A DNA stretch of 56,834 bases from Pirellulales bacterium (GTDB taxonomy: Bacteria; Planctomycetota; Planctomycetia; Pirellulales; JACPPG01). Under the pieces are notes generated by a model, which was not told the DNA's origin, ran no database searches, and saw only the letters and a list, made by a program, of their open reading frames with translations. The position numbers and the translations under genes were made by a program. Of this stretch, positions 36,647 through 45,986 are shown one piece after another (within the stretch, counting starts at the first letter, position 1; each line of letters opens with the position of its first letter). The stretch is from assembly GCA_036490175.1 (NCBI GenBank), contig DASXEJ010000144.1:1-56834 (forward strand), written 5' to 3'.

Positions 36647-39600
36647 ATGCCTCATCCGCTCGAGCAAAAACTCGCGCGACTTCGCCGTCGGGCACGGCTT
36701 TATGTAGTCCTCAAAGCGGCATCGCGCGCCATACTCTTGGTCGTGGCCGTTACCTGCGTGCTGGCGCTGGCCGATGTGGCGTGTCATTTCCAGGATCGTG
36801 GACTCCGGGTCATCTTTTCGCTGGCCCTGCTAACGGCAACGGCCGCTGGGGTCCGTTGGATCGTGCGGGCGGTCCGCGAGAGTCGCTATCGCGACGTGCA
36901 GATTGCCCAACAGGTCGAGCAGTTCTATCCGGAATTGCGTGGTCGGCTCGCCAGCGCCATTGAATTTCTGCGCGACCGAGAGGATGATCCGTTGGCCGGT
37001 TCGGCCGAACTGCGGCGCGCCGTGATTAGCGATGCCACGGCCAACGTGCAAAGGTACGACTTACGGGCCACGCTCGACGCTCGCCCTGCCCGCCGCGCCG
37101 CCCTGACGGCTGCCTTGGCGATCGTGGCGGTCGTGCTGCTCGTCGCCATAGACGCCCCCGCGGCGCGAATCGCCGCGATCAGGCTGGTGAATCCACTCAG
37201 CAATGTCGAGTGGCCGCGTGTCAACCAACTGGCAATTCTCGATCCCGTCCTGCGGCTGCCGCAGGGACAGGATTTCGTGGTGCAGGCCGTCGACAGTAGC
37301 GGTGCCCCACTCCCTGACGATATAGCGGTTCAGTACCGTTGGGAAAACCCCGACGGCAGCGTGACTGAAGAGTCCGAACCGATGCAGTTGCTCGGCGACG
37401 TCGCACGCCACGAACGTTCAGGCGTCCATCGGCCGTTCGAATATCGCGCCGTGGGAGGGGACGATCGCCTCATGCCGTGGCAACAACTAGAAATTGTCGA
37501 GTCACCGGGGGTTCGCGACAGTTCTCTCACCTTGCACTTTCCTACCTATTCCGGCTGGCCGGATCGAACGGGCGAATTAAACGTACATGCGCTGATCGGT
37601 ACAAAAATCGAGATCCGAGCCCAAGCCACCAAGGAACTGGAATCCGCGTCGGTGCGACTGGCAGACGAGCAGGAGATTCCCGCGGCACTGGCCGCCGACG
37701 GTCATAGCCTCTCCGTTCCGGCCGACTTCGAACACGAGTTCGTCATCAAGGGTTCGGGATCATATTGGTTTGACCTGGTGGATCGTGAAGGTTTCCACAG
37801 TGCCGCGTCGCCGAAATATGAGCTCCATGCGGTGCCCGACGCCGCGCCGTCTGTCGAGGTCGAACGTCCGCAGGCGAATATCCATGTCGCTTCCGATGCC
37901 ACATTGCCGGTGTCGATCACCGCGCGAGATGACCTGGCGATTCACCGCATCACACTCAACTATCTGCGCTCTGACAAGAGCGAAGAAGGGGAGCAAACGC
38001 TGGAAATCGTTGCGGAACCGGAGCAAGTATCGGCCGAGGTAGCCGCCGCGTCCGCAGCCGACGGATATGCGGGCGATCGCCGGGCGCTCTCTTACCAGTG
38101 GGAGCTGAAGCCGCTGGGGCTCGATTCTGGCACGTATTTCACATTCCATGCAACGGTGGTCGACTACGCTGGGCAAACCGCCCAGAGCTTGTCCCGTCGC
38201 GTGACTGTGGTCACACCGGAAGAGATTCAAGATCGATTGGCCGAACGTCAATCCGTGATATTCAATGAGTTGGCACGCGTGCTGCTTTTGGAACAAACCG
38301 CGAGGTCGCACGTGGCCGGGCTGGAAGTTCAGCTTGATCAGACCGGCAAATTTCACAAGTCGGATATCGACGTTTTGCAAGGGGCGGGTCTGAATCAACA
38401 ACAAGTCGAGCGCGAATTAACGAGCGAACGCGATGGAATACATGGCCAGATCGAAGGCTTTCTCGATGAGCTAACGATCAACAAAATCGATGGCCCGGAC
38501 ACTCACCGGCAGATGCTAAATGTGCTGAGCGAATTGGCGCGTCTGTCGCGAGGTCCGCTGCCGGATGCCGCGCACGAGTTGACATCCGCCTCCAAGGCGG
38601 CCCAGGTTGATTTGCAGGACACGTCCTCGCCTGACGTGCAACCTGCAAAACAGATTCGTACGGCGCTAAAGGCTGCCGGTCGAGCGCAGGATGACGTCGT
38701 CGATTCGCTCTCGCGCGTTATGGATGACATGAAGCAATGGGTGAACCACCGCCATTTTCATCGCGAAATCGGACAGGTGAGCAAAGCGCAGGAAGAGATG
38801 GCTGACGAGGCCGCCGCGTTGGGGCGTCAAACACTCTCTCGCGCGATCGAGGATCTCGATCCGCAGCAGCGGGCCGACCTGCAGAAGCTCGCCCAGCGAC
38901 AGTTGGAGCTGGCGCGCCGACTGGAGCGACTCGAACAACGCATGGACGATGCCGTCGAGACGGCGCGGCAAGAAGATCCGCTTGCGGCTGATGGCATGAC
39001 GGATGCCTTGGCGCACGCCCGCAGCCACGGCATTGCCGAGTCGATGATGCAATCGGGCCAGAATATAGAACAAAATAAAATTGGGCAGGCGGCAGAAGGT
39101 CAGCGCCGTGCAGCCGAAGAATTGCACGAGCTATTGAATATTCTATCCAACCGCCGCGAGCACGAACTCGGGCGCCTGGTCAAGAAGCTCCGCGAGGCGG
39201 AACAAAAGCTATCCACCCTGGCGGCCGAGCAACGAGGCCTCGCCAAGAAACTCCAGGCCAACCAGCAGGTGGACGAGGCCCAACGGCAGCGAGAATTACA
39301 GCGCCTTTCACGGCAGCAAGAGCAATTGCAACAGGAGGCGGCACGCTTCGCTCGATCGCTGGCGAGGCTGCAAGCTAATAAGGCAGGTGACAGCGTCGCA
39401 AATGCCGGCGCCAAGATGGAGCAGGGCACCAAAAGTGGCGATGCGGGCGACAATTCAACAGCCGCCGAGCAGGCCGCCGCCGCCGAACGAGATCTGGAGG
39501 AGGCTCAACAGAAGCTCGCCGCCCGGCGCCAACAGGCCGAGGTCGATTTGGCCCAAGAACAGTTGGCCCGCATGGAGGATGCCATCGCGAGTATGCACGA

Positions 39601-40282
39601 GCGGCAGGGATCGCTGGTCGGCGAGACGACGCACTATCAACAGCGGCAAGTCGAGCGTGGTCACTTGACTCGCGCCGAGTCCATCAGCGTGCGCGAGCTC
39701 GCTCGCGGGCAGGAGGCACTCCGCGACGAGTCGCAAGAATTGGCAAAAACGCTGGCCGGCGCTGAAGTGTTCCAATTCGTGTTAGAGCAAGCTGGGCAAG
39801 AGATGGATCGTGCTGGCGCTCGCTTGGATCGCCGCGACGTCGGTGATGAGACACTGCGTGCCGAATTGGCGGCGCTCGCTCACATCGAGCGGTTGCAGGC
39901 GGCGCTCAGTACTGATCCACAGCAACCGGTTGCTGAAGAGTCTCAAGACGAAGGAGAGGATAGCAGCGGGGGAGGAAAGAAGCCTCAGCCGAAGGTGCGT
40001 TCCGTCGCTGAGCTGAAACTTCTTAAGGCGGTGCAGGAGGAAATCAATGGTCGGACGCGGGCTCTCGATGAGGGCCGCCACCAATCTTCAAGTCGTTCTG
40101 ACGAGCAGCAGCTGGAATACGCGGCGCTAAGCAAGGAGCAGGGACGGCTGGCCGACCTGATCGCGAACATGATCGAAGAGACCGCAGAGCGTCCGGAGGA
40201 CGAACCGGATTCGTTGCCAGACGTTCGTGAGCCGTCCGCGTCCACGGCCGATCCCGAGCATGCGCAGGAGATGATCCCATGA
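36647..40282 (+). CDS. Giant coiled-coil membrane protein (DUF4175-like)
   Basis: The 1211-residue protein has three N-terminal hydrophobic segments (about residues 22-42, 50-72, 148-170). Extracytoplasmic beta-rich domains follow (200-540), then a very long helical Glu/Gln/Ala/Arg-rich region (about 540-1100) with heptad-like coiled coils such as 'QLELARRLERLEQRMDDAVE' and 'EQQEQLQQEAARFARSLARL'. The tail is acidic, Pro/Asp-rich. The order of membrane segments, beta region and long coiled coil resembles DUF4175-type proteins that sit in MoxR/VWA operons. The function is unknown, probably envelope scaffolding. ATG 36647 follows CAGGAG. It overlaps the next gene by four bases. Confidence 0.8.
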   Translation: MPHPLEQKLARLRRRARLYVVLKAASRAILLVVAVTCVLALADVACHFQDRGLRVIFSLALLTATAAGVRWIVRAVRESRYRDVQIAQQVEQFYPELRGRLASAIEFLRDREDDPLAGSAELRRAVISDATANVQRYDLRATLDARPARRAALTAALAIVAVVLLVAIDAPAARIAAIRLVNPLSNVEWPRVNQLAILDPVLRLPQGQDFVVQAVDSSGAPLPDDIAVQYRWENPDGSVTEESEPMQLLGDVARHERSGVHRPFEYRAVGGDDRLMPWQQLEIVESPGVRDSSLTLHFPTYSGWPDRTGELNVHALIGTKIEIRAQATKELESASVRLADEQEIPAALAADGHSLSVPADFEHEFVIKGSGSYWFDLVDREGFHSAASPKYELHAVPDAAPSVEVERPQANIHVASDATLPVSITARDDLAIHRITLNYLRSDKSEEGEQTLEIVAEPEQVSAEVAAASAADGYAGDRRALSYQWELKPLGLDSGTYFTFHATVVDYAGQTAQSLSRRVTVVTPEEIQDRLAERQSVIFNELARVLLLEQTARSHVAGLEVQLDQTGKFHKSDIDVLQGAGLNQQQVERELTSERDGIHGQIEGFLDELTINKIDGPDTHRQMLNVLSELARLSRGPLPDAAHELTSASKAAQVDLQDTSSPDVQPAKQIRTALKAAGRAQDDVVDSLSRVMDDMKQWVNHRHFHREIGQVSKAQEEMADEAAALGRQTLSRAIEDLDPQQRADLQKLAQRQLELARRLERLEQRMDDAVETARQEDPLAADGMTDALAHARSHGIAESMMQSGQNIEQNKIGQAAEGQRRAAEELHELLNILSNRREHELGRLVKKLREAEQKLSTLAAEQRGLAKKLQANQQVDEAQRQRELQRLSRQQEQLQQEAARFARSLARLQANKAGDSVANAGAKMEQGTKSGDAGDNSTAAEQAAAAERDLEEAQQKLAARRQQAEVDLAQEQLARMEDAIASMHERQGSLVGETTHYQQRQVERGHLTRAESISVRELARGQEALRDESQELAKTLAGAEVFQFVLEQAGQEMDRAGARLDRRDVGDETLRAELAALAHIERLQAALSTDPQQPVAEESQDEGEDSSGGGKKPQPKVRSVAELKLLKAVQEEINGRTRALDEGRHQSSSRSDEQQLEYAALSKEQGRLADLIANMIEETAERPEDEPDSLPDVREPSASTADPEHAQEMIP

Positions 40283-41103
40283 GCGCATTGACTATTATCC
40301 GCGCGATCTGCGCCGCTGTGACCGCGATAATCGTTTGTGCGGGTGTCGAAACGTCGATCCAGGCAGAAGAAAAAGTCCCCGAACGCACAACCGTGGCGCA
40401 ATCGCCAGAGGGCCGCAAAAAACTTGCGCTCGATGACGAGTTGCTCGAGGACCTGGGATCTGATTCTGCAGGCCTTGGTGAAACAACAGACGGCACCATG
40501 GAAGACAGGCCGCGACGAGCGCTCAAATCCAAACAAAATTCCGCAGGTGACGCACTCGACCAGGAATTGCTCAAAGGACTTGGAGACGGAGAAGATCTCG
40601 GCGAACCAGGGGTCGACAATCCACTGGCAAAACTGAATTCTGAAATGCGCGAGGTCGAGTCGCTCATTGCGCGGCATCGCGCGGACGTCCAGACTCAGCG
40701 GCGGCAAGCACAAATCGTCCGCAAGTTGGAAGAGCTAATAAGGCAGGCACAAAAGCAGCGCCAAGGGGGAAATAGTTCTTCATCCGGTGGCACCAACGGT
40801 AAGGCCGGCCAGCAAACGTCCGACCGCCGCGATGTTTCTCAGCCAGAAAGGGGCCCCGCTCATTCACAGCAATCGGGCGACGCGCCGGCGCGTGAAAGTA
40901 CCAAGCAGGCGCGTGAAGATCAGGTCCGCAAACCCGATATGGCCGACATGCGCGATGTGCTCAAAGGCGTTTGGGGGCAGTTGCCCGAGCGGCAGCGGGA
41001 GCAGATGCTACAATCTTACGAAGAGCAGTTTTTGCCCAAGTATGAGCAGATGATTGCAGATTATTTCCGCTCGCTGGCGGACGAACAGCGGCAAAAGCGA
41101 TAG
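40279..41103 (+). CDS. Secreted coiled-coil protein of the MoxR operon
   Basis: This 274-residue protein has an N-terminal signal peptide (about residues 1-28, SIQA-E). Acidic repeats follow, 'LALDDELLEDLGSD' and 'DALDQELLKGLGDGEDLG', which look like two copies of the same short helix. A coiled-coil segment, 'MREVESLIARHRADVQTQRRQAQIVRKLEELIRQAQKQ', and a conserved-looking C-terminus, 'VWGQLPERQREQMLQSYEEQFLPKYEQMIADYFRSLADEQ', complete it. No named family is recognised. Four-base overlap with the giant coiled-coil gene suggests the two products act together in the envelope. Confidence 0.75.
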   Translation: MSALTIIRAICAAVTAIIVCAGVETSIQAEEKVPERTTVAQSPEGRKKLALDDELLEDLGSDSAGLGETTDGTMEDRPRRALKSKQNSAGDALDQELLKGLGDGEDLGEPGVDNPLAKLNSEMREVESLIARHRADVQTQRRQAQIVRKLEELIRQAQKQRQGGNSSSSGGTNGKAGQQTSDRRDVSQPERGPAHSQQSGDAPARESTKQAREDQVRKPDMADMRDVLKGVWGQLPERQREQMLQSYEEQFLPKYEQMIADYFRSLADEQRQKR

Positions 41104-41144
41104 TACGAGACGGAAGAGATGCTCTCGCGCGGAGGACGGGCATT

Positions 41145-42200
41145 GTGAAAGAAAATCTTCGACAAGGAGTCATTGCGGTTTTTGTTGCGAGCGCGCTTTT
41201 GGCGACACTCGGTAATATGCTGGTCGCCGCTGATCGCGATGACGACTCTGACCGCAGCGGTGTCGAGTTGATGACCCCCGCAACGCTGCACGCCGTTGAT
41301 CGCGGACTGGCATATCTTTCCAAGCGGCAGCAAGACAACGGCTCGCTCGGATCTGGAGGCTGGAGCCACAACGTTGCCGTTTGTGCCCTTGCAGGACTCT
41401 CGTTCGTCGCATCGGGCAGCACGCCGGAAGAAGGACCCTACGGGAAGGATGTCGCGCGTGCCGTCGATTTCATTCTCGAAAACACGGGAGACGAAGGCTT
41501 CATCCACGTGCCGGATGATACCGGGCATGGCCCCATGTATGGTCACGGGTTTGCGACACTGTTTTTGTCTGAGACATACGGCATGACAAAACGCGCCGAC
41601 GTGCGCGAGAAGCTGGCCAAGGCCGTTAATTTAATCGTTGATACGCAGAACGCCGAAGGGGGGTGGCGCTATCAACCTCAACGTCGCGACGCGGACATAT
41701 CGGTGACAATATGCCAGGTGATGGCACTCCGCTCGGCCCGTAATGCGGGACTGTATGTGCCGCATACGACGATCGAGCGCTGCATCGAGTACGTCAAGCG
41801 CAGCCAGAACGCCGACGGCGGGTTCATGTACATGTTGCAGGGAGGTCCGAGCGCATTCCCACGATCGGCGGCCGGAGTGGTCGCTTTGTACAGCGCCGGT
41901 ATTTACGATGGGCCGGCAATCAAAGGTGGTTTGAGCTACCTGATGGAGAGCCTGCCACGCGGCAACATTTTGGCCCGTGACAGCCATTATTTCTATGGCC
42001 ACTACTACGCGGTTCAGGCAATGTGGCACTCCGGCGGCGATCGTTGGCGGCAGTGGTATCCGGCGATACGCGACGAATTGCTCGCACGGCAACGGGACGA
42101 TGGTTCGTGGATGGACTCGATCTGCCCGGAGTACGGGAGTGCCATGGCCTGCATCATTTTGCAGATGCCGACAAACTATCTGCCCATTTTCCAGCGCTAA
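41145..42200 (+). CDS. Secreted prenyltransferase-fold repeat protein
   Basis: The 351-residue exported protein (signal about residues 1-29) has alpha/alpha-barrel repeats of the prenyltransferase/squalene-oxidase type: 'RGLAYLSKRQQDNGSLGSGGWSHNVAVCALAGLS', 'KAVNLIVDTQNAEGGWRY', 'RCIEYVKRSQNADGGFMY' and 'ELLARQRDDGSWMD'. The QW-like motifs recur, but the DCTAE/DxDD active site of squalene-hopene cyclases is not visible, so it is probably a binding or structural relative. GTG 41145 follows GGAGGA. It resembles the C-terminal part of the gene at 54290. It abuts the NPCBM gene without a gap. Confidence 0.85.
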   Translation: MKENLRQGVIAVFVASALLATLGNMLVAADRDDDSDRSGVELMTPATLHAVDRGLAYLSKRQQDNGSLGSGGWSHNVAVCALAGLSFVASGSTPEEGPYGKDVARAVDFILENTGDEGFIHVPDDTGHGPMYGHGFATLFLSETYGMTKRADVREKLAKAVNLIVDTQNAEGGWRYQPQRRDADISVTICQVMALRSARNAGLYVPHTTIERCIEYVKRSQNADGGFMYMLQGGPSAFPRSAAGVVALYSAGIYDGPAIKGGLSYLMESLPRGNILARDSHYFYGHYYAVQAMWHSGGDRWRQWYPAIRDELLARQRDDGSWMDSICPEYGSAMACIILQMPTNYLPIFQR

Positions 42201-43415
42201 ATGAAACGATTGCCGCCACGAGCTTCTTTACTCCGACCGTTTCATATGGCGTTGACGTTTGCGCTAGCACTGCTGGACAATTTGCAGCCGGCATTTGCAC
42301 AGACCGATACTCTGATTCCGGTGCGAGGTTCGCGGACGGCGGCCGCGCTGGAGAGCATCTCGGCCGACGGCCACGCAGTGTTTGCTACCAGCGAATCATC
42401 GATGACCATCCCCTTGGCAGACGTGGTTCGCTGGGGCACATTTGTTGAGCCACAGGCCGGTATGCAAGTTCTGCTTGCCGGCGGAGGACTTATTGCCGCC
42501 GCAGAGGCGCACACCGAAAACGAACAGCTTCATATCGAATCGAGCCTACTGGGTGAACGTGTCATTCCTTTGGAATTCGTCGCGGGTATTATATTTCGCC
42601 CGCCTTACGATCCTCAACAACGCGACCGTCTGGTCAACCGCGTGCGGGAAAACTCCGCCCGCAACGACCAGTTGCTATTGGAAAACGGCGACGAACTACC
42701 CGGTACGGTCATTTCAATCGGTGACAAGGATGTCGATTTCGAGACTCAGGGAAAAAGAGTAACTGTCGAGCGATCGCGCATTGCGGCCGTGGGCTTCGAT
42801 CCGACTATCGTTGCGGCAACTCCGATCGGCGGCCTGCACGTTCTGGCCGGCTTGCGCGACGGAAGCCGCTTGCTCATCAGCCAACTCGCGGGCACTGCGA
42901 AACAGATGAATTTCACGATGGCTGATCGAACTGTATGGACTCTGTCGGGTGATTCGCTGGTGGCATTACAGCCGCTATCCGGCAAGGCGAAGTTTTTGTC
43001 GGATCTAAAGGCCGAGGGCTACAAGCACCTGCCGTTCCTTAGCCAGTCATGGCCCTATCACAACGACGCGAACGTCGCCGGGACGCAATTACGGGCCGGC
43101 GGTCATCCATATGCCAAGGGCATTGGTATGCACAGCGCCGCGCGGCTGACCTATCGTCTCGACGGCCATTATCGTGCCTTCGCCGCCGACGTCGCGCTCG
43201 ACGATCAGGTCAAGGGAAGTGGTGCGGCGATATTCGCGGTCTACATCGACGATAAGCTTGCCTGGAAGAGCAAAGTGGTTCGCGGAAACATGCAGCCAAT
43301 CCCCGTGCAGATCAATACCGCAGGCGCGAAGCGGCTCAGTTTGCTCGTCGAATTCGCGGAGCGCGGGGACGAATTGGATCGCGCTAATTGGCTGGACGCG
43401 CGATTGGTCGATTAA
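42201..43415 (+). CDS. Exported NPCBM-domain protein
   Basis: The 404-residue protein has an N-terminal signal (about residues 12-34, FAQ-T). A beta-rich middle follows, then a C-terminal NPCBM/NEW2-type carbohydrate-binding domain: 'AGTQLRAGGHPYAKGIGMHSAARLTYRLDGHYRAFAADVALDDQVKGSGAAIFAVYIDDKLAWKS'. The 'GxGxHxxxxxxYxLxGxYxxFxxxvGlDd' pattern is diagnostic. NPCBM proteins bind glycans. ATG 42201 directly follows the TAA of the upstream gene. It ends the MoxR operon, whose transcription stops at a bidirectional terminator at 43414. Confidence 0.9.
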   Translation: MKRLPPRASLLRPFHMALTFALALLDNLQPAFAQTDTLIPVRGSRTAAALESISADGHAVFATSESSMTIPLADVVRWGTFVEPQAGMQVLLAGGGLIAAAEAHTENEQLHIESSLLGERVIPLEFVAGIIFRPPYDPQQRDRLVNRVRENSARNDQLLLENGDELPGTVISIGDKDVDFETQGKRVTVERSRIAAVGFDPTIVAATPIGGLHVLAGLRDGSRLLISQLAGTAKQMNFTMADRTVWTLSGDSLVALQPLSGKAKFLSDLKAEGYKHLPFLSQSWPYHNDANVAGTQLRAGGHPYAKGIGMHSAARLTYRLDGHYRAFAADVALDDQVKGSGAAIFAVYIDDKLAWKSKVVRGNMQPIPVQINTAGAKRLSLLVEFAERGDELDRANWLDARLVD

Positions 43416-43466
43416 TACGGGATCCTCAGTTCTTGCCAGGCGGAGGATCGCCTTATGCCCCGTATT
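43414..43466. terminator. Bidirectional terminator between convergent genes
   Basis: AATACGGG (43414-43421) pairs with CCCGTATT (43459-43466), with an inner pair ATCCTC (43422-43427) and GAGGAT (43443-43448). T-rich sequence lies on the 3' side and the A-rich start lies on the other. It overlaps the ends of the NPCBM gene (+) and the apgM gene (-), and could stop both. Confidence 0.7.
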
Positions 43467-44658
43467 TTCCGAGTCGACCAGCATTGGCCAACGCCAAAGT
43501 CATCAGATACTTTGCCTCGAATTGCCCCAGCCCGCCGCGTAGGCACTCGCGTTCGCTAAAGGATTCCGACAGGTCGCTACGGCAGATGTCCGACAGCAGC
43601 AGTGTCGGCACCGGGTGCCAGCTGTGGTTGCGCAGCCGGCTAGGCGTGCTATGGTCGCCGGTAACGATCAGTACGGTGGGCTCGAGCGCCATGACGCGCG
43701 GCAACGAGGCATCCAACTCTTCGATTCGCTGCACCTTTGCCTGAAAGTTGCCGTCTTCCCCCGTGCTGTCGGTGTACTTGAAATGGAGAAAGAAGAAATC
43801 GAAGTTGTCCCACTGCTCTTCGAGCAGTGCCATCTGTTCATCTAGCGTTTGTGCGCTGCCGACCAATTGCATTCCGACGAGACGGGCCAATCCTTTGTAC
43901 ATCGGATACACTGCGATCGCGGCAGCTCGCAGGCCGTAGACATCCTCGAATGTCGGTAGCGACGGTCGTGCGGAAAAACCGCGCAATGTCAAACCGTTTG
44001 CCTTGGGTTGATCGGCGAGCAATCGCTGAGCCTGTGCCACAAACTCGGCGGCCACTTCGGCGGTTTTGGCGCTCTCGGGTCGGGATGGCTGCGGCGCCAA
44101 AGGCGCGACGCCAGTGGCCTGCGGATCTGTGTCGTGTACGTCGCCTCCCAATCCCGCGGCCCGAAATACAACGACGAAGCGATGTTCCTTCACCGGTTCG
44201 ACAAATACTTCCAGGCCGGGAATCTTCACCTGTCGCAGTTTGATGGCCAGCGGAGCGCTTTCCTCGCTGCTGATCCGGCCGGCGCGCCGATCGCTGATCA
44301 GCCCGGCTTTGTCGAGCGTGCAAAAGTTGCCTCGTGCTGCCACATCGTTCGGCCCCAGCTCAAAGCCGATACCCGTGGCCTCGAGTGCTCCCCGGCCAAT
44401 GACATATCGCAATGGGTCGTACCCGAACAAAGCCAAATGTCCGGGTCCACTTCCAGGAGTAATTCCCGGCTTGACGGGCGTGCTGAGCCCCAGGACTCCT
44501 CGCCGCGCCAGCACATCGAGCCGTGGCGTCAGGGCGGCCTCGAGTTCCGTCAGACCGCCCGATTCAAATGGCAGACCACCGAGTCCATCGGCCACAATCA
44601 TCACGATCTTCGAGTCGTTCTGCGTGTGCAAGCTGCGCGTTAGTTCGTGCATGTCCAT
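43453..44658 (-). CDS. apgM: 2,3-bisphosphoglycerate-independent phosphoglycerate mutase, archaeal type
   Basis: The 401-residue enzyme interconverts 3- and 2-phosphoglycerate in glycolysis. The alkaline-phosphatase-superfamily start 'KIVMIVADGLGGLPFESGGLTELEAALTPRLDVLARRGVLGLSTPVKPGITPGSGPGHLALFGYDP' is typical of the ApgM family, with the catalytic Ser region around 'SGPGHLALFG' and metal ligands in 'VADGLGG' and the C-terminal 'VLIVTGDHSTPSRLRNHSWHP'. ATG 44658 has GAGGA upstream; the longer frame to 44955 has no family similarity. This archaeal-type isozyme is shared by many bacteria. Confidence 0.94.
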   Translation of the reverse strand: MDMHELTRSLHTQNDSKIVMIVADGLGGLPFESGGLTELEAALTPRLDVLARRGVLGLSTPVKPGITPGSGPGHLALFGYDPLRYVIGRGALEATGIGFELGPNDVAARGNFCTLDKAGLISDRRAGRISSEESAPLAIKLRQVKIPGLEVFVEPVKEHRFVVVFRAAGLGGDVHDTDPQATGVAPLAPQPSRPESAKTAEVAAEFVAQAQRLLADQPKANGLTLRGFSARPSLPTFEDVYGLRAAAIAVYPMYKGLARLVGMQLVGSAQTLDEQMALLEEQWDNFDFFFLHFKYTDSTGEDGNFQAKVQRIEELDASLPRVMALEPTVLIVTGDHSTPSRLRNHSWHPVPTLLLSDICRSDLSESFSERECLRGGLGQFEAKYLMTLALANAGRLGKYGA

Positions 44659-45060
44659 ATTCAGTTCCTCGGTCAATGACAGCCAGTTGCCCCACCGCAG
44701 GAAGCGGCGGCCAGGCAGCCAATACTTCGCACAACGCGCCGTCGCGAGGTGTCGAAGCAATCGGCGGGCATGCAGCGATACGTGTGACGCCGGCGCATCC
44801 CAAGGGCGCGAGCGCGTCGGCGGCGTGCCTCCTTTGGTATCAGAATCGGCTCGCTTGGCAAGTCGAAATCCTGGAACCTCGGTCCGGCATCGAGTACCAT
44901 CACGGCGGACCGGTCCGCCGCAAGCGTGCCATGGGCTGATACCCGGCGGACGCATCGGATTCTGCCAGCTTTAACACTGCGCCAGTGCAGGATTCTCTGA
45001 AATTGCCGGACGGCGACCGGAGATCGTACAGCATGATTTTTTGATTTTAGGACCGCAAGG
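44659..45060. other. Divergent intergenic region with an 18-bp palindrome
   Basis: Between apgM (-) and the UPF0173 gene (+). No convincing ORF on either strand. It holds a perfect palindrome, CGGCGGACCGGTCCGCCG (44903-44920), in a divergent promoter region, possibly an operator. An A+T-rich stretch (45032-45049) precedes the + strand gene. Confidence 0.6.
44903..44920. repeat. Perfect 18-bp palindrome, possible operator
   Basis: CGGCGGACCGGTCCGCCG is its own reverse complement. It lies between divergently transcribed genes, 245 bp upstream of apgM and 140 bp upstream of the UPF0173 gene. No T-tract follows, so a protein-binding site is as likely as a hairpin. Confidence 0.5.
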
Positions 45061-45768
45061 ATGGGAATTGAGCTCACTTGGCTAGGCCACGGGACTTGGT
45101 CGATCGTTGTAGAATCGAACAGCACGGGCAAGCACACTATTCTGCTCGATCCTTTTCTAGACGACTCTCCGTCCGCGCCTGTCAAGGCCGCCGATGTGGC
45201 GGCAGATTATATTCTGATTTCGCATGGGCACTTCGATCATGTGTCCGATGCGGCAAAAATCGCCAAGCGGACCGGGGCGCTTGTGATCTCGAACTTCGAG
45301 ATCTGCGAGTGGTTGGCCAAGCAAGGAGTACAGCGTACGCATCCGCACAATTTGGGTGGCGGATCGTCACATGATTTCGGCCGAGTGCAACTAACGCTGG
45401 CGCATCATAGCTCGATGTTGCCCGATGGAGCGTACGGCGGCAATCCTGCGGGCTTTTTGCTGTCGACTGCGGGGCGCAAGGTGTATTTCGCGTGCGACAC
45501 CGCACTGTTCTACGACATGAAGTTTATTGGCGAGCAGGGGATCGACGTGGCCGTGCTACCTATTGGCGACCAATTCACGATGGGGCCGGTGGACTCAATT
45601 CGCGCGATCCAACTCATTCAGCCGAAGATCGTAGTGCCTGCGCACTACGACACCTGGCCGCCGATCCATCAAAATGCCGCCGCCTGGGCCCAGCAGGTGC
45701 TCGCCGAGACCACGGCGGAGCCGCGCGTGATATCGCCCGGCGAGAAGATTGTCCTTAACGCATTGTAA
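45061..45768 (+). CDS. UPF0173 metal-dependent hydrolase
   Basis: This 235-residue protein of the metallo-beta-lactamase fold shows the HxHxDH motif H55-G-H57-F-D59-H60, 'LTWLGHGTWSI' at the start, 'LTLAHHSS', 'YFACDTALF' and 'VVPAHYDTWP'. Together these are the UPF0173 (YtkL-like) signature. The binuclear zinc site should be intact. The physiological substrate is unknown for the family. ATG 45061 is preceded by AGGACCGCAAGG. Confidence 0.92.
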   Translation: MGIELTWLGHGTWSIVVESNSTGKHTILLDPFLDDSPSAPVKAADVAADYILISHGHFDHVSDAAKIAKRTGALVISNFEICEWLAKQGVQRTHPHNLGGGSSHDFGRVQLTLAHHSSMLPDGAYGGNPAGFLLSTAGRKVYFACDTALFYDMKFIGEQGIDVAVLPIGDQFTMGPVDSIRAIQLIQPKIVVPAHYDTWPPIHQNAAAWAQQVLAETTAEPRVISPGEKIVLNAL

Positions 45769-45986
45769 GGAGTTTTGTCCAATCGATTGCGCGCCGCGAT
45801 CAGCGCCGGCCAGCGGAGGTAAGTCAATGCTTAGTGGGGAGCTTGTGCGCTATTTCTTGCGTGCACGTGACGTCGGTTTTGCTGGTAACGGTGAAAGTTC
45901 GCTCCACCGGAATCTACTTTTTGGCTACAATTCTCTGCGTGGATCAAATTCGTCCTGTGAATATGTCCTGAACATGGGGGTGTCGT

